Assembly (NCBI RefSeq): GCF_039543225.1
Contig: NZ_BAABJI010000002.1
Location: 1,550,001-1,614,000 of the forward strand
Origin: Mucilaginibacter defluvii
GTDB taxonomy: Bacteria; Bacteroidota; Bacteroidia; Sphingobacteriales; Sphingobacteriaceae
DNA: 64,000 bases
Direction: 5' to 3'
This document shows, piece by piece, positions 1 to 7,734 of the stretch (the stretch's first letter is position 1; each line of letters begins with the position of its first letter). Both the position numbers and the translations under genes were made by a program. A model generated the notes under the pieces. That model ran no database searches. It was not told the origin of the DNA and worked only from the letters and a program-made list of their open reading frames with translations.

Positions 1-638
1 TTCTTTTTCTTTTTCTCTCCTGAGAGCGTTGCTACCTCCTCATTTGATATGCTAAACTCACCTGCCGGTTTTACGTTATTGCCTGCCAAAAGGTTAAACT
101 TATAGCCCGCTGTGATGTTCATTTTTTTGTCAGCTTTGCTGTTTTTAGTGATGATGTAAATGGTAGCCGTGCTTTCATCGGCATACATACCCTCGTACTC
201 GCCTTTAGGCAAAATGTTGCCTATTGTTTTTACCGATGTTACCTTACCCGCTTTTACCTGTGCCAGCGGTAAAATAAATAATACGCCATCACTGCGCAGC
301 ATAATTACCTGCTCGCGGCAAATGGCTATGTCCTCATAATCGCCGGGACCTGCAAATTGGGTTGATGAGATGTTCTTATCCCCTGGTTTAAAAAAATACA
401 CCTTACCGCTTTCATCCTCCTGCGCGTATACTACTGATGGATCGCCTTTGTAAAAGGTATGGCCTGATATTTCCGTCAGGCTGGCAGGCATCACAAACTT
501 TTGAGGTTTGGAAAGATCGTACCCCGGTGGACTTTTCGATGCATCCCTTTTTTGCATGCACGAAAAACTGATGAACACCAGTGATAAAACCAGCAAAAAC
601 GCCGATTGAAACTTGAACTCCTTATATAATTGTTTCAT
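1..638 (-). CDS. SdiA-regulated-like lipoprotein, C-terminus cut by window edge
   Basis: The minus strand is open from an ATG at 638 to base 1, giving at least 212 codons. The N-terminus is a lipoprotein signal: a basic start, a hydrophobic stretch and a lipobox ending in FISFSC at residue 27, so the protein is probably anchored in the periplasm or outer membrane. The body has short beta-rich segments (GDPSVVYAQEDESGKVYFF, GDYEDIAICREQVIMLRSDG, EYEGMYADE). These resemble the SdiA-regulated (YjiK-like) beta-propeller family, whose biochemical role is poorly known. The first 17 bases overlap the end of ppk1, so the gene is the third member of the operon that starts at 3874. The family call is from motif memory only; the rest of the gene lies outside the window. 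Confidence 0.72.
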   Translation of the reverse strand, partial: MKQLYKEFKFQSAFLLVLSLVFISFSCMQKRDASKSPPGYDLSKPQKFVMPASLTEISGHTFYKGDPSVVYAQEDESGKVYFFKPGDKNISSTQFAGPGDYEDIAICREQVIMLRSDGVLFILPLAQVKAGKVTSVKTIGNILPKGEYEGMYADESTATIYIITKNSKADKKMNITAGYKFNLLAGNNVKPAGEFSISNEEVATLSGEKKKK

Positions 639-2670
639 GTTTATCATTCTTCAAAAAATTATAAATGGCATGTTGCGATTGTACCGCCTCACCTTGCCTT
701 GCAACAGGTTTATTACTCATTTCCCGGTCAATATAAACCGCCTGCATGTTATCCTGCCATTGCAGATCGATCAGGTGCAATATCTCCGCTTTAATACCGG
801 CATTATACACCGGGAAACACACCTCAATGCGACGATAAATATTACGGTTCATCCAATCGGCCGAACCCATGTATACCTGTTTATCGCCCCTGTTCTCAAA
901 TATGAATATTCGCCCATGCTCCAGGTAGCGGTCAACAATGCGGCGCACTTCAATATTTTCGCTCATACCTTGCACACCCGGCACTATACAGCATATTCCA
1001 CGAACGATCAGCTGGATCTTTACTCCCGCTCGTGAAGCATCATACAACTTACTGATAAGGACCTTCTCTTCCAGGTTGTTCATCTTTATGGTGATGGACG
1101 CAGGCAGCCCTTGTTGCGCGTTGGCTATTTCATTATCAATCAACTCCAAGAACCGCCTTTGCAAATTAAACTGCGATACCAGCAATTCGCCAAAAGGGAT
1201 CAGATCCGGCGATGATGGTTTTTGCCGCTTCGCCAGGAACAATAATAACAACTCCATTTCCCGTGTCAAAGCCGGGTTGCTCGTCATCAAAATATGGTCA
1301 GTATAAAATGATGCTGTGCTCTCATTAAAATTGCCAGTAGCCAGCAAGCCTGTATATTTTATCCTGTCGCCATCCCTCCTTTTTACTAACGCTACCTTAG
1401 CGTGAACTTTGAGCGCCGTTATACTGTAAATAATGCGCACACCGGCATCTTTCATTTTACGGGCCCATTTAATATTATTTGCTTCATCAAACCGGGCCTT
1501 CAGCTCTATCATCACGGTAACCTTTTTACCGTTTTTAGCCGCGCTGATGAGCGCATTCACAATTTTTGACTCCCTTGCCACGCGGTAAAGCGTAATGTAA
1601 ACTTCCTCTACATCTGGATGCGTGGCTGCCTCATTAAATAAACGTAAAATGCTATGGTACGATTGATACGGAACGTTCAATAAAACGTCGCGCCCGTCCA
1701 GATATTGCAGCAAAGTTGTATCGCGCGGCACATCCGGACAATTTGCCGCCGGCCAGCGATCGTAGCTTAAAGCACTGTTTTTAACCGGGAAGTCGGCAAA
1801 ATCCTTTAAATTATGGTACCTACCCCCTTCAACACTCACGGCATTGGCCAGCCCAAGCTGCTCGGTAGTTAAATTCAGGCTATAAAGCGGAATGCCCGGC
1901 TCAAACAAAAAACGTGTGGCCAAACCCTGATCGCGCTTGTTCAACTGCTTTTCAACCTGCCCGGCAACATCGCTGGTGTATTCGTCCTTCAGGTCAAGCT
2001 CCGCATCCCGGGTTATTTTAAAACTGTAACAGCCCTTTACTATTTTGCCCAAAAAAAGCAATTTCAGGTTAAGCCGCATAATATCGTCCAGAAAAAAAAC
2101 GGCAGTTTCGCCATTTAGTTCAGTGGTATAAAAACGAGGCACTTTGTCCGATGGGATATTCACGATCACCGTTTCCTGTTTACCACCGTTTTCAATTACA
2201 ACCAAAAAGTAAAGCTTATTATTTTCAGGAAAGAAATTAATATCATTCAACCCCACATACACCGGTTGCAAAAAGCCCAGCACGTCGCTATAAAAATAGG
2301 CGGTTAGCAAGGCCTGATATTTATCAGGTATCGCCTCATTATAAAACAGGTGGATCCCGTTTTCACTTAATTCAGGAATGATTTGCGCTACCAACGTTTT
2401 ACCAAACAGTTGCTGCTGCGCCAAGATCGTTTCCCGTGCTTGCTGCAAGTTAGCCGTATCAGCGCCATCGCCATCACTGGTAATTTTCTGGAACGCAGCC
2501 AGTACTGGCATTCGTACCCGGTAAAATTCGTCGAGGTTTGACGAAAAGATGGACAGGAACTTGATGCGCTCCAGCAGCGGAACGGACGGTTTTGCAGCCT
2601 CGGCCAGCACACGCCCGTTGAACGAGAGCCAGCTCAGGTCGCGGTCGTTAAACAGGTTGTTAGTCTCCAT
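622..2670 (-). CDS. ppk1: Polyphosphate kinase 1
   Basis: Polyphosphate kinase transfers the gamma phosphate of ATP onto inorganic polyphosphate chains. The 682-residue product has the usual PPK1 length and order: N-terminal helical domain (starting NDRDLSWLSFNGRVL), head domain, then two phospholipase-D-like catalytic domains. The histidine that becomes phosphorylated is in KVHAKV near residue 423, and the second conserved histidine is in YLEHGRIF near residue 585. I chose the ATG at 2670 because METNNLFNDRDLSWL matches typical PPK1 starts; an upstream ATG at 2709 would add 13 atypical residues. The start overlaps the upstream HD/Pycsar-TM gene by 11 bases and the end overlaps the lipoprotein gene by 17, which points to translational coupling. 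No ppx exopolyphosphatase is adjacent. Confidence 0.96.
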   Translation of the reverse strand: METNNLFNDRDLSWLSFNGRVLAEAAKPSVPLLERIKFLSIFSSNLDEFYRVRMPVLAAFQKITSDGDGADTANLQQARETILAQQQLFGKTLVAQIIPELSENGIHLFYNEAIPDKYQALLTAYFYSDVLGFLQPVYVGLNDINFFPENNKLYFLVVIENGGKQETVIVNIPSDKVPRFYTTELNGETAVFFLDDIMRLNLKLLFLGKIVKGCYSFKITRDAELDLKDEYTSDVAGQVEKQLNKRDQGLATRFLFEPGIPLYSLNLTTEQLGLANAVSVEGGRYHNLKDFADFPVKNSALSYDRWPAANCPDVPRDTTLLQYLDGRDVLLNVPYQSYHSILRLFNEAATHPDVEEVYITLYRVARESKIVNALISAAKNGKKVTVMIELKARFDEANNIKWARKMKDAGVRIIYSITALKVHAKVALVKRRDGDRIKYTGLLATGNFNESTASFYTDHILMTSNPALTREMELLLLFLAKRQKPSSPDLIPFGELLVSQFNLQRRFLELIDNEIANAQQGLPASITIKMNNLEEKVLISKLYDASRAGVKIQLIVRGICCIVPGVQGMSENIEVRRIVDRYLEHGRIFIFENRGDKQVYMGSADWMNRNIYRRIEVCFPVYNAGIKAEILHLIDLQWQDNMQAVYIDREMSNKPVARQGEAVQSQHAIYNFLKNDKHETII

Positions 2671-3874
2671 TAAGTATTGACGCGATGATATAAGCGAATA
2701 CCGACACAATCAACCCAAACATAAATATATTGTAGGATATCCGCAGCAAACGGTATTTTTTGCCTAACACTACCCCTTGCGAAAAGTTATCACGTATCAG
2801 GTTTCCGTACAAAAACTCTTTATCCTCCATCAGCTGGAACATACCGGCGCTGTATTCATCCAGCGACATGCGGTAAAAGTTACCGAAGAACAACAGGTTA
2901 ACGTCCTTATTTTTCAGGTTATCCAGGGTAAACCTGCCATCGGGTATGGATGGGCGCGTAGCGAGGATAGAAAAGGTTATGGTAAGCAAGCTAACCGAAA
3001 TTAGCATAACCGTAGGGATAAGCCAGGTACTGTCCTGATCCAGCTTGCGCAGCACCAAACTGATGATGGCCGACAGGATGATGGAGTTAACCGTGATCAT
3101 AATATGTGCCTTGTTATCGGCCATATCACTCAGTCGCTGGTGGTTTGTTGAGCTGATCCGGAACATGGTTTCAATACCGCGCTCGGGCCGATCCTTTTTC
3201 TTTTTTTCGGGCTCATCATCATTTTTATTGACCTCATGTTGCTTATCAAACACTAAAATATCCTGCTGTTTGGCGTCATTTTTACTTTGCTTTTCCTTCA
3301 GCTCCGCGAGGTTTTTAGCTTTCTGGTCATCCAGCAGCAGGCGGCAGTAATCGGTAAAATACCGGTGATTTTCCATCAGGCTGATGGTCTTTTGCCGCCA
3401 ATCGGCTTTGTTGATATCCATTTTGCAAAACAGCAGCATCTCTTCGCGCAGCTGCCTGCTGCCTTTACGCTGATCAACCGTACCCAGGTGAAAAAGGTCG
3501 GCATCACACATGATCTCCTGAAGCAATCCGTTAGGATTTTGCGGCATTTTGGTGGCCATTATAACGCCCTGAACTTTGGCTATTATTACCGCATCAACGC
3601 CTTTATGCTTTAAGTAATCGGCTGCGATTTGGGCGCTGCTTTCTTCGTGTTTTGAGGCGTCAACCATGTAACCGGTATCGTGAAACCAGGCACCGGCTAT
3701 TACAATAAAATAGTCCTCGTCGTTCAGCTGGTAATGGTTGGCTATCTGCATAGCAGCGCCCACCACATTTTTGGTATGGCTTAAATTATGATATACCAGA
3801 TCGGGGTTATTGTGATCACGAAAATATTTGATGACGTGATCCTTTGCCTCATCCAGCAATTGTTTGTAATTCAT
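2660..3874 (-). CDS. HD phosphohydrolase fused to Pycsar-effector-like membrane domain
   Basis: This 404-residue protein has two parts. Residues 1-180 form an HD-superfamily phosphohydrolase domain: His33 in NLSHTKN, the His65-Asp66 pair in WFHDTGY, a helix with KHEESSAQ and the final aspartates in MCDADLFH (124-126). After a charged linker (about 190-232), residues 233-404 match what I know as the Pycsar effector TM domain (DUF5706): RGIETMFRISSTNHQRLSDM, then membrane helices at about 258-275 and 284-304 and a last one at 382-401. In Pycsar defence, cyclic-pyrimidine-sensing PycTM proteins damage the membrane. No uridylate or cytidylate cyclase is adjacent here, so a defence role is inference; the HD part could be a phosphodiesterase acting on the same signal. 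First gene of the operon, overlapping ppk1. Confidence 0.85.
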   Translation of the reverse strand: MNYKQLLDEAKDHVIKYFRDHNNPDLVYHNLSHTKNVVGAAMQIANHYQLNDEDYFIVIAGAWFHDTGYMVDASKHEESSAQIAADYLKHKGVDAVIIAKVQGVIMATKMPQNPNGLLQEIMCDADLFHLGTVDQRKGSRQLREEMLLFCKMDINKADWRQKTISLMENHRYFTDYCRLLLDDQKAKNLAELKEKQSKNDAKQQDILVFDKQHEVNKNDDEPEKKKKDRPERGIETMFRISSTNHQRLSDMADNKAHIMITVNSIILSAIISLVLRKLDQDSTWLIPTVMLISVSLLTITFSILATRPSIPDGRFTLDNLKNKDVNLLFFGNFYRMSLDEYSAGMFQLMEDKEFLYGNLIRDNFSQGVVLGKKYRLLRISYNIFMFGLIVSVFAYIIASILNGD

Positions 3875-4185
3875 GTGTGTGTTTGGTGTATATAATATAA
3901 ATATCGCTTATTAGTGTGTTTATCCCAAATCAGGACGGCGTATTAACGTATTAAATACGTTTTTATTCTGTAATGGCTAAAACACAAATCTTTACAATTG
4001 CCTATTTACTGTACCTAATCAATCGGGTAGTCATTACATAGATTATTGTCGGTTATGCTTTGCGCCTCCTGTAAACTCCTGAAGTAGTTTGCGGTTTTAT
4101 CTAATTAACGATTTTTATAATTTCATGTTGCACGCATAAAAACGTCCAAACGGTTTAGGTGGGCTGACAGGATGTAATATGATAA
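3875..4185. other. 311-base intergenic region upstream of the HD/ppk1 operon
   Basis: No convincing gene is present; the longest open frames here are about 20 codons. The region must hold the promoter of the minus-strand operon starting at 3874 and the 3' end signals of the DUF4199 gene. No clean TAnnTTTG box is visible for the operon. The only structured element is the perfect 17-base palindrome AACGTATTAAATACGTT at 3945-3961. Confidence 0.6.
3945..3961. repeat. Perfect 17-base palindrome upstream of HD/ppk1 operon
   Basis: AACGTATT and AATACGTT flank a single central A. It lies 71-87 bases upstream of the HD/Pycsar-TM start codon, a plausible place for a regulator site. It is not followed by a long T-run on the minus strand, so it is less likely to be a terminator of the upstream gene. 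Confidence 0.45.
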
Positions 4186-4719
4186 TTATGTTGCAACAAC
4201 TTTTGAAGTATTGCGCTTAAGTATCAACGCGGCTATCAGCGAGATAATTAACCCTACGGGCATAATTTCCATATAAGTAAACAGCACAACAAATAACGGA
4301 TTTTTATACATCTCGCTCATTTTAGTTATTTGGGCAGTTTGGTCTTTTAATTTTGTTGCTGACAGGCCGCTTTCTTTGGCTTGCTGTATAGTATGAGCGG
4401 TGTATTTATCCATAAAATCGGGCACAAAATTATAGAAGTAAATCACCCACACCAACACGTAAATAGTTGATGCCACCAGGGTAATAAATAAGCCTATCCG
4501 GAATGCCTTGCCAAATGAAATGATGCCTGCATTATTTTTATCACGATAGTTTTTTATCGCCACAAAAATAAACGAGAAGGCAATGATCATGGAGCTATAG
4601 CCAATAATCTCGCTGCCATCAAAATCGAGCGAATTGTAACAAGAGGTGATGGAGTAAACCATCATCGCACTTACAATGACACCCGCGATAATGCCGAAAG
4701 TAATTACATATTTTTTCAT
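4186..4719 (-). CDS. DUF4199 family membrane protein
   Basis: A 177-residue protein with four predicted membrane helices: about 7-27, 38-57, 75-97 and a C-terminal one at about 143-166 (VVLFTYMEIMPVGLIISLIAALIL). A soluble stretch of about 40 residues with AKESGLSATKLKDQ lies before the last helix. This arrangement and the lysine-rich KNYRDKNNAGIISFGKAFRIG loop are typical of DUF4199, a Bacteroidota family without a known biochemical function. It lies downstream of a membrane-anchored LuxR-type regulator on the same strand, with about 108 bases between them, a pairing I recall from other Sphingobacteria. The two may form a sensory or regulatory unit; that is inference. Confidence 0.82.
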   Translation of the reverse strand: MKKYVITFGIIAGVIVSAMMVYSITSCYNSLDFDGSEIIGYSSMIIAFSFIFVAIKNYRDKNNAGIISFGKAFRIGLFITLVASTIYVLVWVIYFYNFVPDFMDKYTAHTIQQAKESGLSATKLKDQTAQITKMSEMYKNPLFVVLFTYMEIMPVGLIISLIAALILKRNTSKVVAT

Positions 4720-4827
4720 GTGTTATAAAGTTTTGTGGCGGTAAAAGTGGCTATAACGGCAATATTAGAACTCATACTTTCGGGTGATTTTGTTAAAAGC
4801 GCGCCGTATCATACCAAATAGTGAGCC

Positions 4828-5301
4828 TTATGGAACAAGCCCCAGCTTACGTGCCTTATCAACAGCTTGCGTGCGCCTGCCCGCATCCAGCTTATCGAGT
4901 ATCTTTGAGGTATGCGTTTTAACGGTATTCAGCGAAACAAACAGTTGATCGGCAATTTGCTGGTTACTTAAACCTTGCGCCATCAGTTGTAAAACATCTA
5001 ATTCGCGGGCGCTAAGGCCTGTGGTGTGCAAGGCGTCGGCATTAAAAACAAATGCCGCGGCGTTATCAATAAACACCCGTTTTTCAATCACCAAAGTTTT
5101 AACCTTAGGGCTGGTAAGCTTTACAGCGATCCATATACCCAGGGCGGTGAAAAGTACGGCAATACAGCCAGCATAAATTTCAAACAAATGGTTTATAATG
5201 AGCAATCGTACCTCGAGCCACTTCATCAAAAAAAGCAGCAGAGCCAGTAACACCCCGTACAGCAAGGTTGATCGGTATTTGAGCCAAAAGGCAGTGGTCA
5301 T
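4828..5301 (-). CDS. Membrane-anchored LuxR-type transcriptional regulator
   Basis: The 157-residue protein begins with two membrane helices (about residues 12-28 and 36-58, around a short loop). After a linker (TSPKVKTLVIEKRVFIDN) it ends in a LuxR/GerE helix-turn-helix: GLSARELDVLQLMAQGLSNQ, then IADQLFVSLNTVKTHTSKIL, then LDKLDAGRRTQAVDKARKLG. There is no receiver or kinase domain, so this is a one-component regulator tethered to the inner membrane. I took the ATG at 5301 (MTTAFWLKYRS) rather than the one at 5337, because the extra 12 residues are unlike the family and the later start gives a clean membrane N-terminus. It precedes a DUF4199 gene on the same strand. Confidence 0.85.
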   Translation of the reverse strand: MTTAFWLKYRSTLLYGVLLALLLFLMKWLEVRLLIINHLFEIYAGCIAVLFTALGIWIAVKLTSPKVKTLVIEKRVFIDNAAAFVFNADALHTTGLSARELDVLQLMAQGLSNQQIADQLFVSLNTVKTHTSKILDKLDAGRRTQAVDKARKLGLVP

Positions 5302-5361
5302 GTCATCAAAAATAAAACATTTTGCGGCCTGTGCCACTTATCATCTTACATAAACCAAAAG

Positions 5362-5574
5362 ATGATGAACAGAGTTACCGGAATAATACTGATTATAATA
5401 GGCGCCGCCATGCTGATATGGACAGGTTTTAGTTACACCAAAAAAGAAAAGGTAATAGATGCCGGGCCGATACAAGTTTCGGCAGATAAAGAGAAAACCG
5501 TAAGCTGGCCGCCCTACCTGGGTGGTGTACTGCTAATAGGTGGCATTGTTATAGTAGCCACATCAAAAAAGTAA
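5362..5574 (+). CDS. Small two-helix membrane protein, DUF3185-like
   Basis: A 70-residue protein with an N-terminal helix (TGIILIIIGAAMLIWTGFSY), a polar middle (KKEKVIDAGPIQVSADKEKT) and a second helix (YLGGVLLIGGIVIVATS). The layout resembles DUF3185, a small membrane family of unknown function. It starts with ATGATG, so the start could be 5362 or 5365. It is read away from the LuxR gene and ends 6 bases before a strong bidirectional terminator. It is small, but codon use and helix pattern make it a credible gene. Confidence 0.72.
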   Translation: MMNRVTGIILIIIGAAMLIWTGFSYTKKEKVIDAGPIQVSADKEKTVSWPPYLGGVLLIGGIVIVATSKK

Positions 5575-5579
5575 AAGCA

Positions 5580-5622
5580 CATATGCAGCAAAGGCACCCA
5601 CACGGTGCCTTTGCTGCATATG
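5580..5622. terminator. Bidirectional terminator between DUF3185-like and M28 genes
   Basis: A perfect 19-base inverted repeat (5580-5598 with 5604-5622, containing GCAAAGGCACC) around a 5-base CACAC loop. It lies between two convergent genes, so it can end transcription from both sides, although the flanking T-runs are weak. Confidence 0.8.
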
Positions 5623-5637
5623 TAATAAATTAAAAAT

Positions 5638-7218
5638 TTAATCTAAACCACCTCTGCGGGTTGGCGATGTTTGATCGGGCCATTTAGTTGGCTCGCCTGT
5701 GCGCGGGTTAACCGGCATCACGCTTTTCTCGTTAGATGTTTTAGCCGGATCCTCGCTGGCGAGGTAAGCCAGTATAGCGGCCAGCATGGCATTGTTACGC
5801 AAATCATCAAACACTATTTTATCGTAAGTATCACGATTGGTATGCCAGGTATAATTACCGTACGACCAGCTGTTCGAACTTAGCGAAAATGCAGGCGCAC
5901 CCGCTGCTACGAAAGAAGCAAAATCAGATCCGCCACGGCCAGGAGCACCGGGGAATGATGTTTCGATATGGTTACGGATGCTGTCGGGCACCTTGCTTAA
6001 CCAGCGGCCCAGGTAATCGTAAGCATGTAAAAAGCCCTGGCCACTCAGGTTTACCACGCGGCCGGTGCCGTTATCCTGGTTAAATACAGCCTGAATGTTC
6101 TTTACAATTTCAGGATGATCTTCAACAAAGGCGCGCGAGCCGTTCAGGCCCTGCTCCTCGCTGCCCCAATGGCCTACCAATATGGTACGTTTAGGGTTTG
6201 GATATATCTTTTTAAGGATGCGCATGGCTTCCATCATGGTAAGCGTGCCGGTACCGTTATCGGTAGCGCCGGTGCCGCCATCCCAAGAGTCAAAGTGTGC
6301 CGAAAGAATTACATATTCGTTTGGTTTTTCACTGCCTTTAATTTCGGCAATGGTGTTAAATGTTGGCACCACACCGTTCTCTTTTGATTCGGTTTGCACG
6401 CGGATCTTTGGCTTATGGCCCGACTCGATCAGGCGATACAACAAACCATAATCTTCAAGGGCTACATCTATGGTAGGAACCTTTTTGGTGTAAGCGCCAA
6501 ATATTTTATCAACGCCAAAACCTGCCGACCAGTTATTAATCACTACGCCGGCAGCGCCAGCATTTTCGAGCGCAACAGGAAGCGTTCGGCCATTGTAGCC
6601 TGTTTTACGTATCCGTGCGGCCCAGGCTTCTGTTTGGGCGGTACGCTCCTTTTTCATTTTTTCAAACGATTCGGGCGTAGCAAATTCCTTCCAGTTATAA
6701 TCAGGGCGGCCGGTTGGCTGCATCATGGATATTAAAACAAACTTGCCTTTAACCGCGGGTAGCCATTTTTTAAATGCTACTGAGTCGGCTAAATCCGGAA
6801 TGATCACCAGTTCAGCGGTAACGCTTTTTTTCATGCCGGGGCTCCAGGCCAGTTGAGTAGCCTCAAGGGTGTGCACGCGCGGCGATACCATATCAATATG
6901 TGATATGCCTCGCTGCCAGCCACGCCATTCGCCCCATTTTTCGTTACGGGCGGCAATACCCCAGCTCTTGTATTTTTCAACTGCCCATTTATTCGCCTGC
7001 TCCATCTGCGGCGTACCAACAAGGCGCGGGCCAACAACATCAAGCAGCTCGTGCGCCAGGTTTTTTAGCTGCGAGTTTTGATTGGATTCCTTAACAATGT
7101 TATCAACAATGGCATCCTTTGTTTGGGCGAAGGATACGTAACTGCCCGAAACCGCGGCAAAAACGCCGACGGCGGCCAGGGCTTTGGCCGGTTTAAAGTA
7201 AAGGTCAGTTAATTTCAT
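5638..7218 (-). CDS. Secreted M28 family metallopeptidase (carboxypeptidase Q-like)
   Basis: A 526-residue zinc aminopeptidase or carboxypeptidase of family M28, probably periplasmic: residues 1-31 form a signal peptide ending SYVSFA|Q. A protease-associated (PA) insert follows (about 130-280, with GAAGVVINNW), then the catalytic domain. All metal and catalytic positions are visible: His and Asp in AHFDSWDGGTGATDNGTG, the Glu pair in GSEEQGLNGSRAF, Asp in FNQDNGTG and the final His in YTWHTNRDTYD. The C-terminal tail is a short basic extension (NPRTGEPTKWPDQTSPTRRG). It stands alone, between a terminator and a zinc-ribbon gene, and probably degrades peptides for nutrition. Confidence 0.93.
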   Translation of the reverse strand: MKLTDLYFKPAKALAAVGVFAAVSGSYVSFAQTKDAIVDNIVKESNQNSQLKNLAHELLDVVGPRLVGTPQMEQANKWAVEKYKSWGIAARNEKWGEWRGWQRGISHIDMVSPRVHTLEATQLAWSPGMKKSVTAELVIIPDLADSVAFKKWLPAVKGKFVLISMMQPTGRPDYNWKEFATPESFEKMKKERTAQTEAWAARIRKTGYNGRTLPVALENAGAAGVVINNWSAGFGVDKIFGAYTKKVPTIDVALEDYGLLYRLIESGHKPKIRVQTESKENGVVPTFNTIAEIKGSEKPNEYVILSAHFDSWDGGTGATDNGTGTLTMMEAMRILKKIYPNPKRTILVGHWGSEEQGLNGSRAFVEDHPEIVKNIQAVFNQDNGTGRVVNLSGQGFLHAYDYLGRWLSKVPDSIRNHIETSFPGAPGRGGSDFASFVAAGAPAFSLSSNSWSYGNYTWHTNRDTYDKIVFDDLRNNAMLAAILAYLASEDPAKTSNEKSVMPVNPRTGEPTKWPDQTSPTRRGGLD

Positions 7219-7274
7219 GCTGTTAATTTAATAAAGTTTTAAAAATCATCCCAACGATGCAACAGCTATTTACT

Positions 7275-7304
7275 AAAAAATATGCCCTCCGTTACCGGAG
7301 AGCA
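7275..7304 (-). terminator. Terminator after the zinc-ribbon gene
   Basis: On the minus strand the hairpin TGCTCTCCG-GTAA-CGGAGGGCA has one internal mismatch and is followed by ATATTTTTTAG. This is the classic hairpin plus T-run, placed just downstream of the gene that ends at 7368. Confidence 0.72.
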
Positions 7305-7367
7305 TCACATTAAAACCGCTATAAAGAACGGGTACCTAAGTTTATAAAGATGGTTTAAGGTGAAATT

Positions 7368-7574
7368 TTATTCCTGACCGGATTTGTAAAACTTTTTAAA
7401 GCACTTTGCACATTTGTAATGGCGCATGTTATCGGCAAATAATAGTTTCACAATCTTGCTTCGTGGAATACGGTCACAATTATCGTTATTGCATCGCGGG
7501 CATACAACAATGGCTCTCGGCTTAGGGGATATAACCATACTCGTTAAATTTTGCTCGTCAATTAAAATATTCAT
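7368..7574 (-). CDS. Small zinc-ribbon protein of unknown function
   Basis: A 68-residue basic protein with two cysteine pairs, CPRC near residue 25 and CAKC near residue 58. A loop of about 30 residues (NNDNCDRIPRSKIVKLLFAD) separates them, and the arrangement is like a zinc ribbon of transposase N-termini or RNA-polymerase-associated proteins. A longer frame starts at 7637, but its first 21 residues are unrelated in character. The 7637 start would also overlap the repeated promoter element at 7624-7650, so the ATG at 7574 (MNILIDEQNLTSM) is preferred. It has its own terminator. It could be a small DNA- or RNA-binding regulator; no function is known to me. Confidence 0.7.
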   Translation of the reverse strand: MNILIDEQNLTSMVISPKPRAIVVCPRCNNDNCDRIPRSKIVKLLFADNMRHYKCAKCFKKFYKSGQE

Positions 7575-7623
7575 TCGAATTGAGTTGTTATAGTTTATAC
7601 CCAAATGTGGGTAAATACCTACC

Positions 7624-7696
7624 AACAAAACGGACATTTACGTTAACATAACTGCCATTTTAATTTTTAACAAAACCGACATATTACGTTAACTTA
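7624..7696. repeat. Two near-identical 27/28-base direct repeats upstream of zinc-ribbon gene
   Basis: Copies lie at 7624-7650 and 7669-7696. Both read AACAAAAC, then G or C, then GACAT, then TTACGTTAAC and a final TA; the second copy has one extra A. They are spaced 45 bases apart and each contains the palindrome GTTAAC. The location upstream of the minus-strand zinc-ribbon gene suggests paired regulator sites. Confidence 0.6.
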
Positions 7697-7734
7697 CACT
7701 AAATCAAAGCAAAACAAAACAGACAGTGATAGCG

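Noticed and set aside
613-1306. Plus-strand ORFs opposite ppk1
   Set aside because: They run antisense to a complete, motif-rich ppk1 gene and have no recognisable domain; they are frame shadows.
3972-4040. Short plus-strand ORF of 22 codons upstream of the HD operon
   Set aside because: Too short, without coding bias or context; the region is better explained as regulatory.
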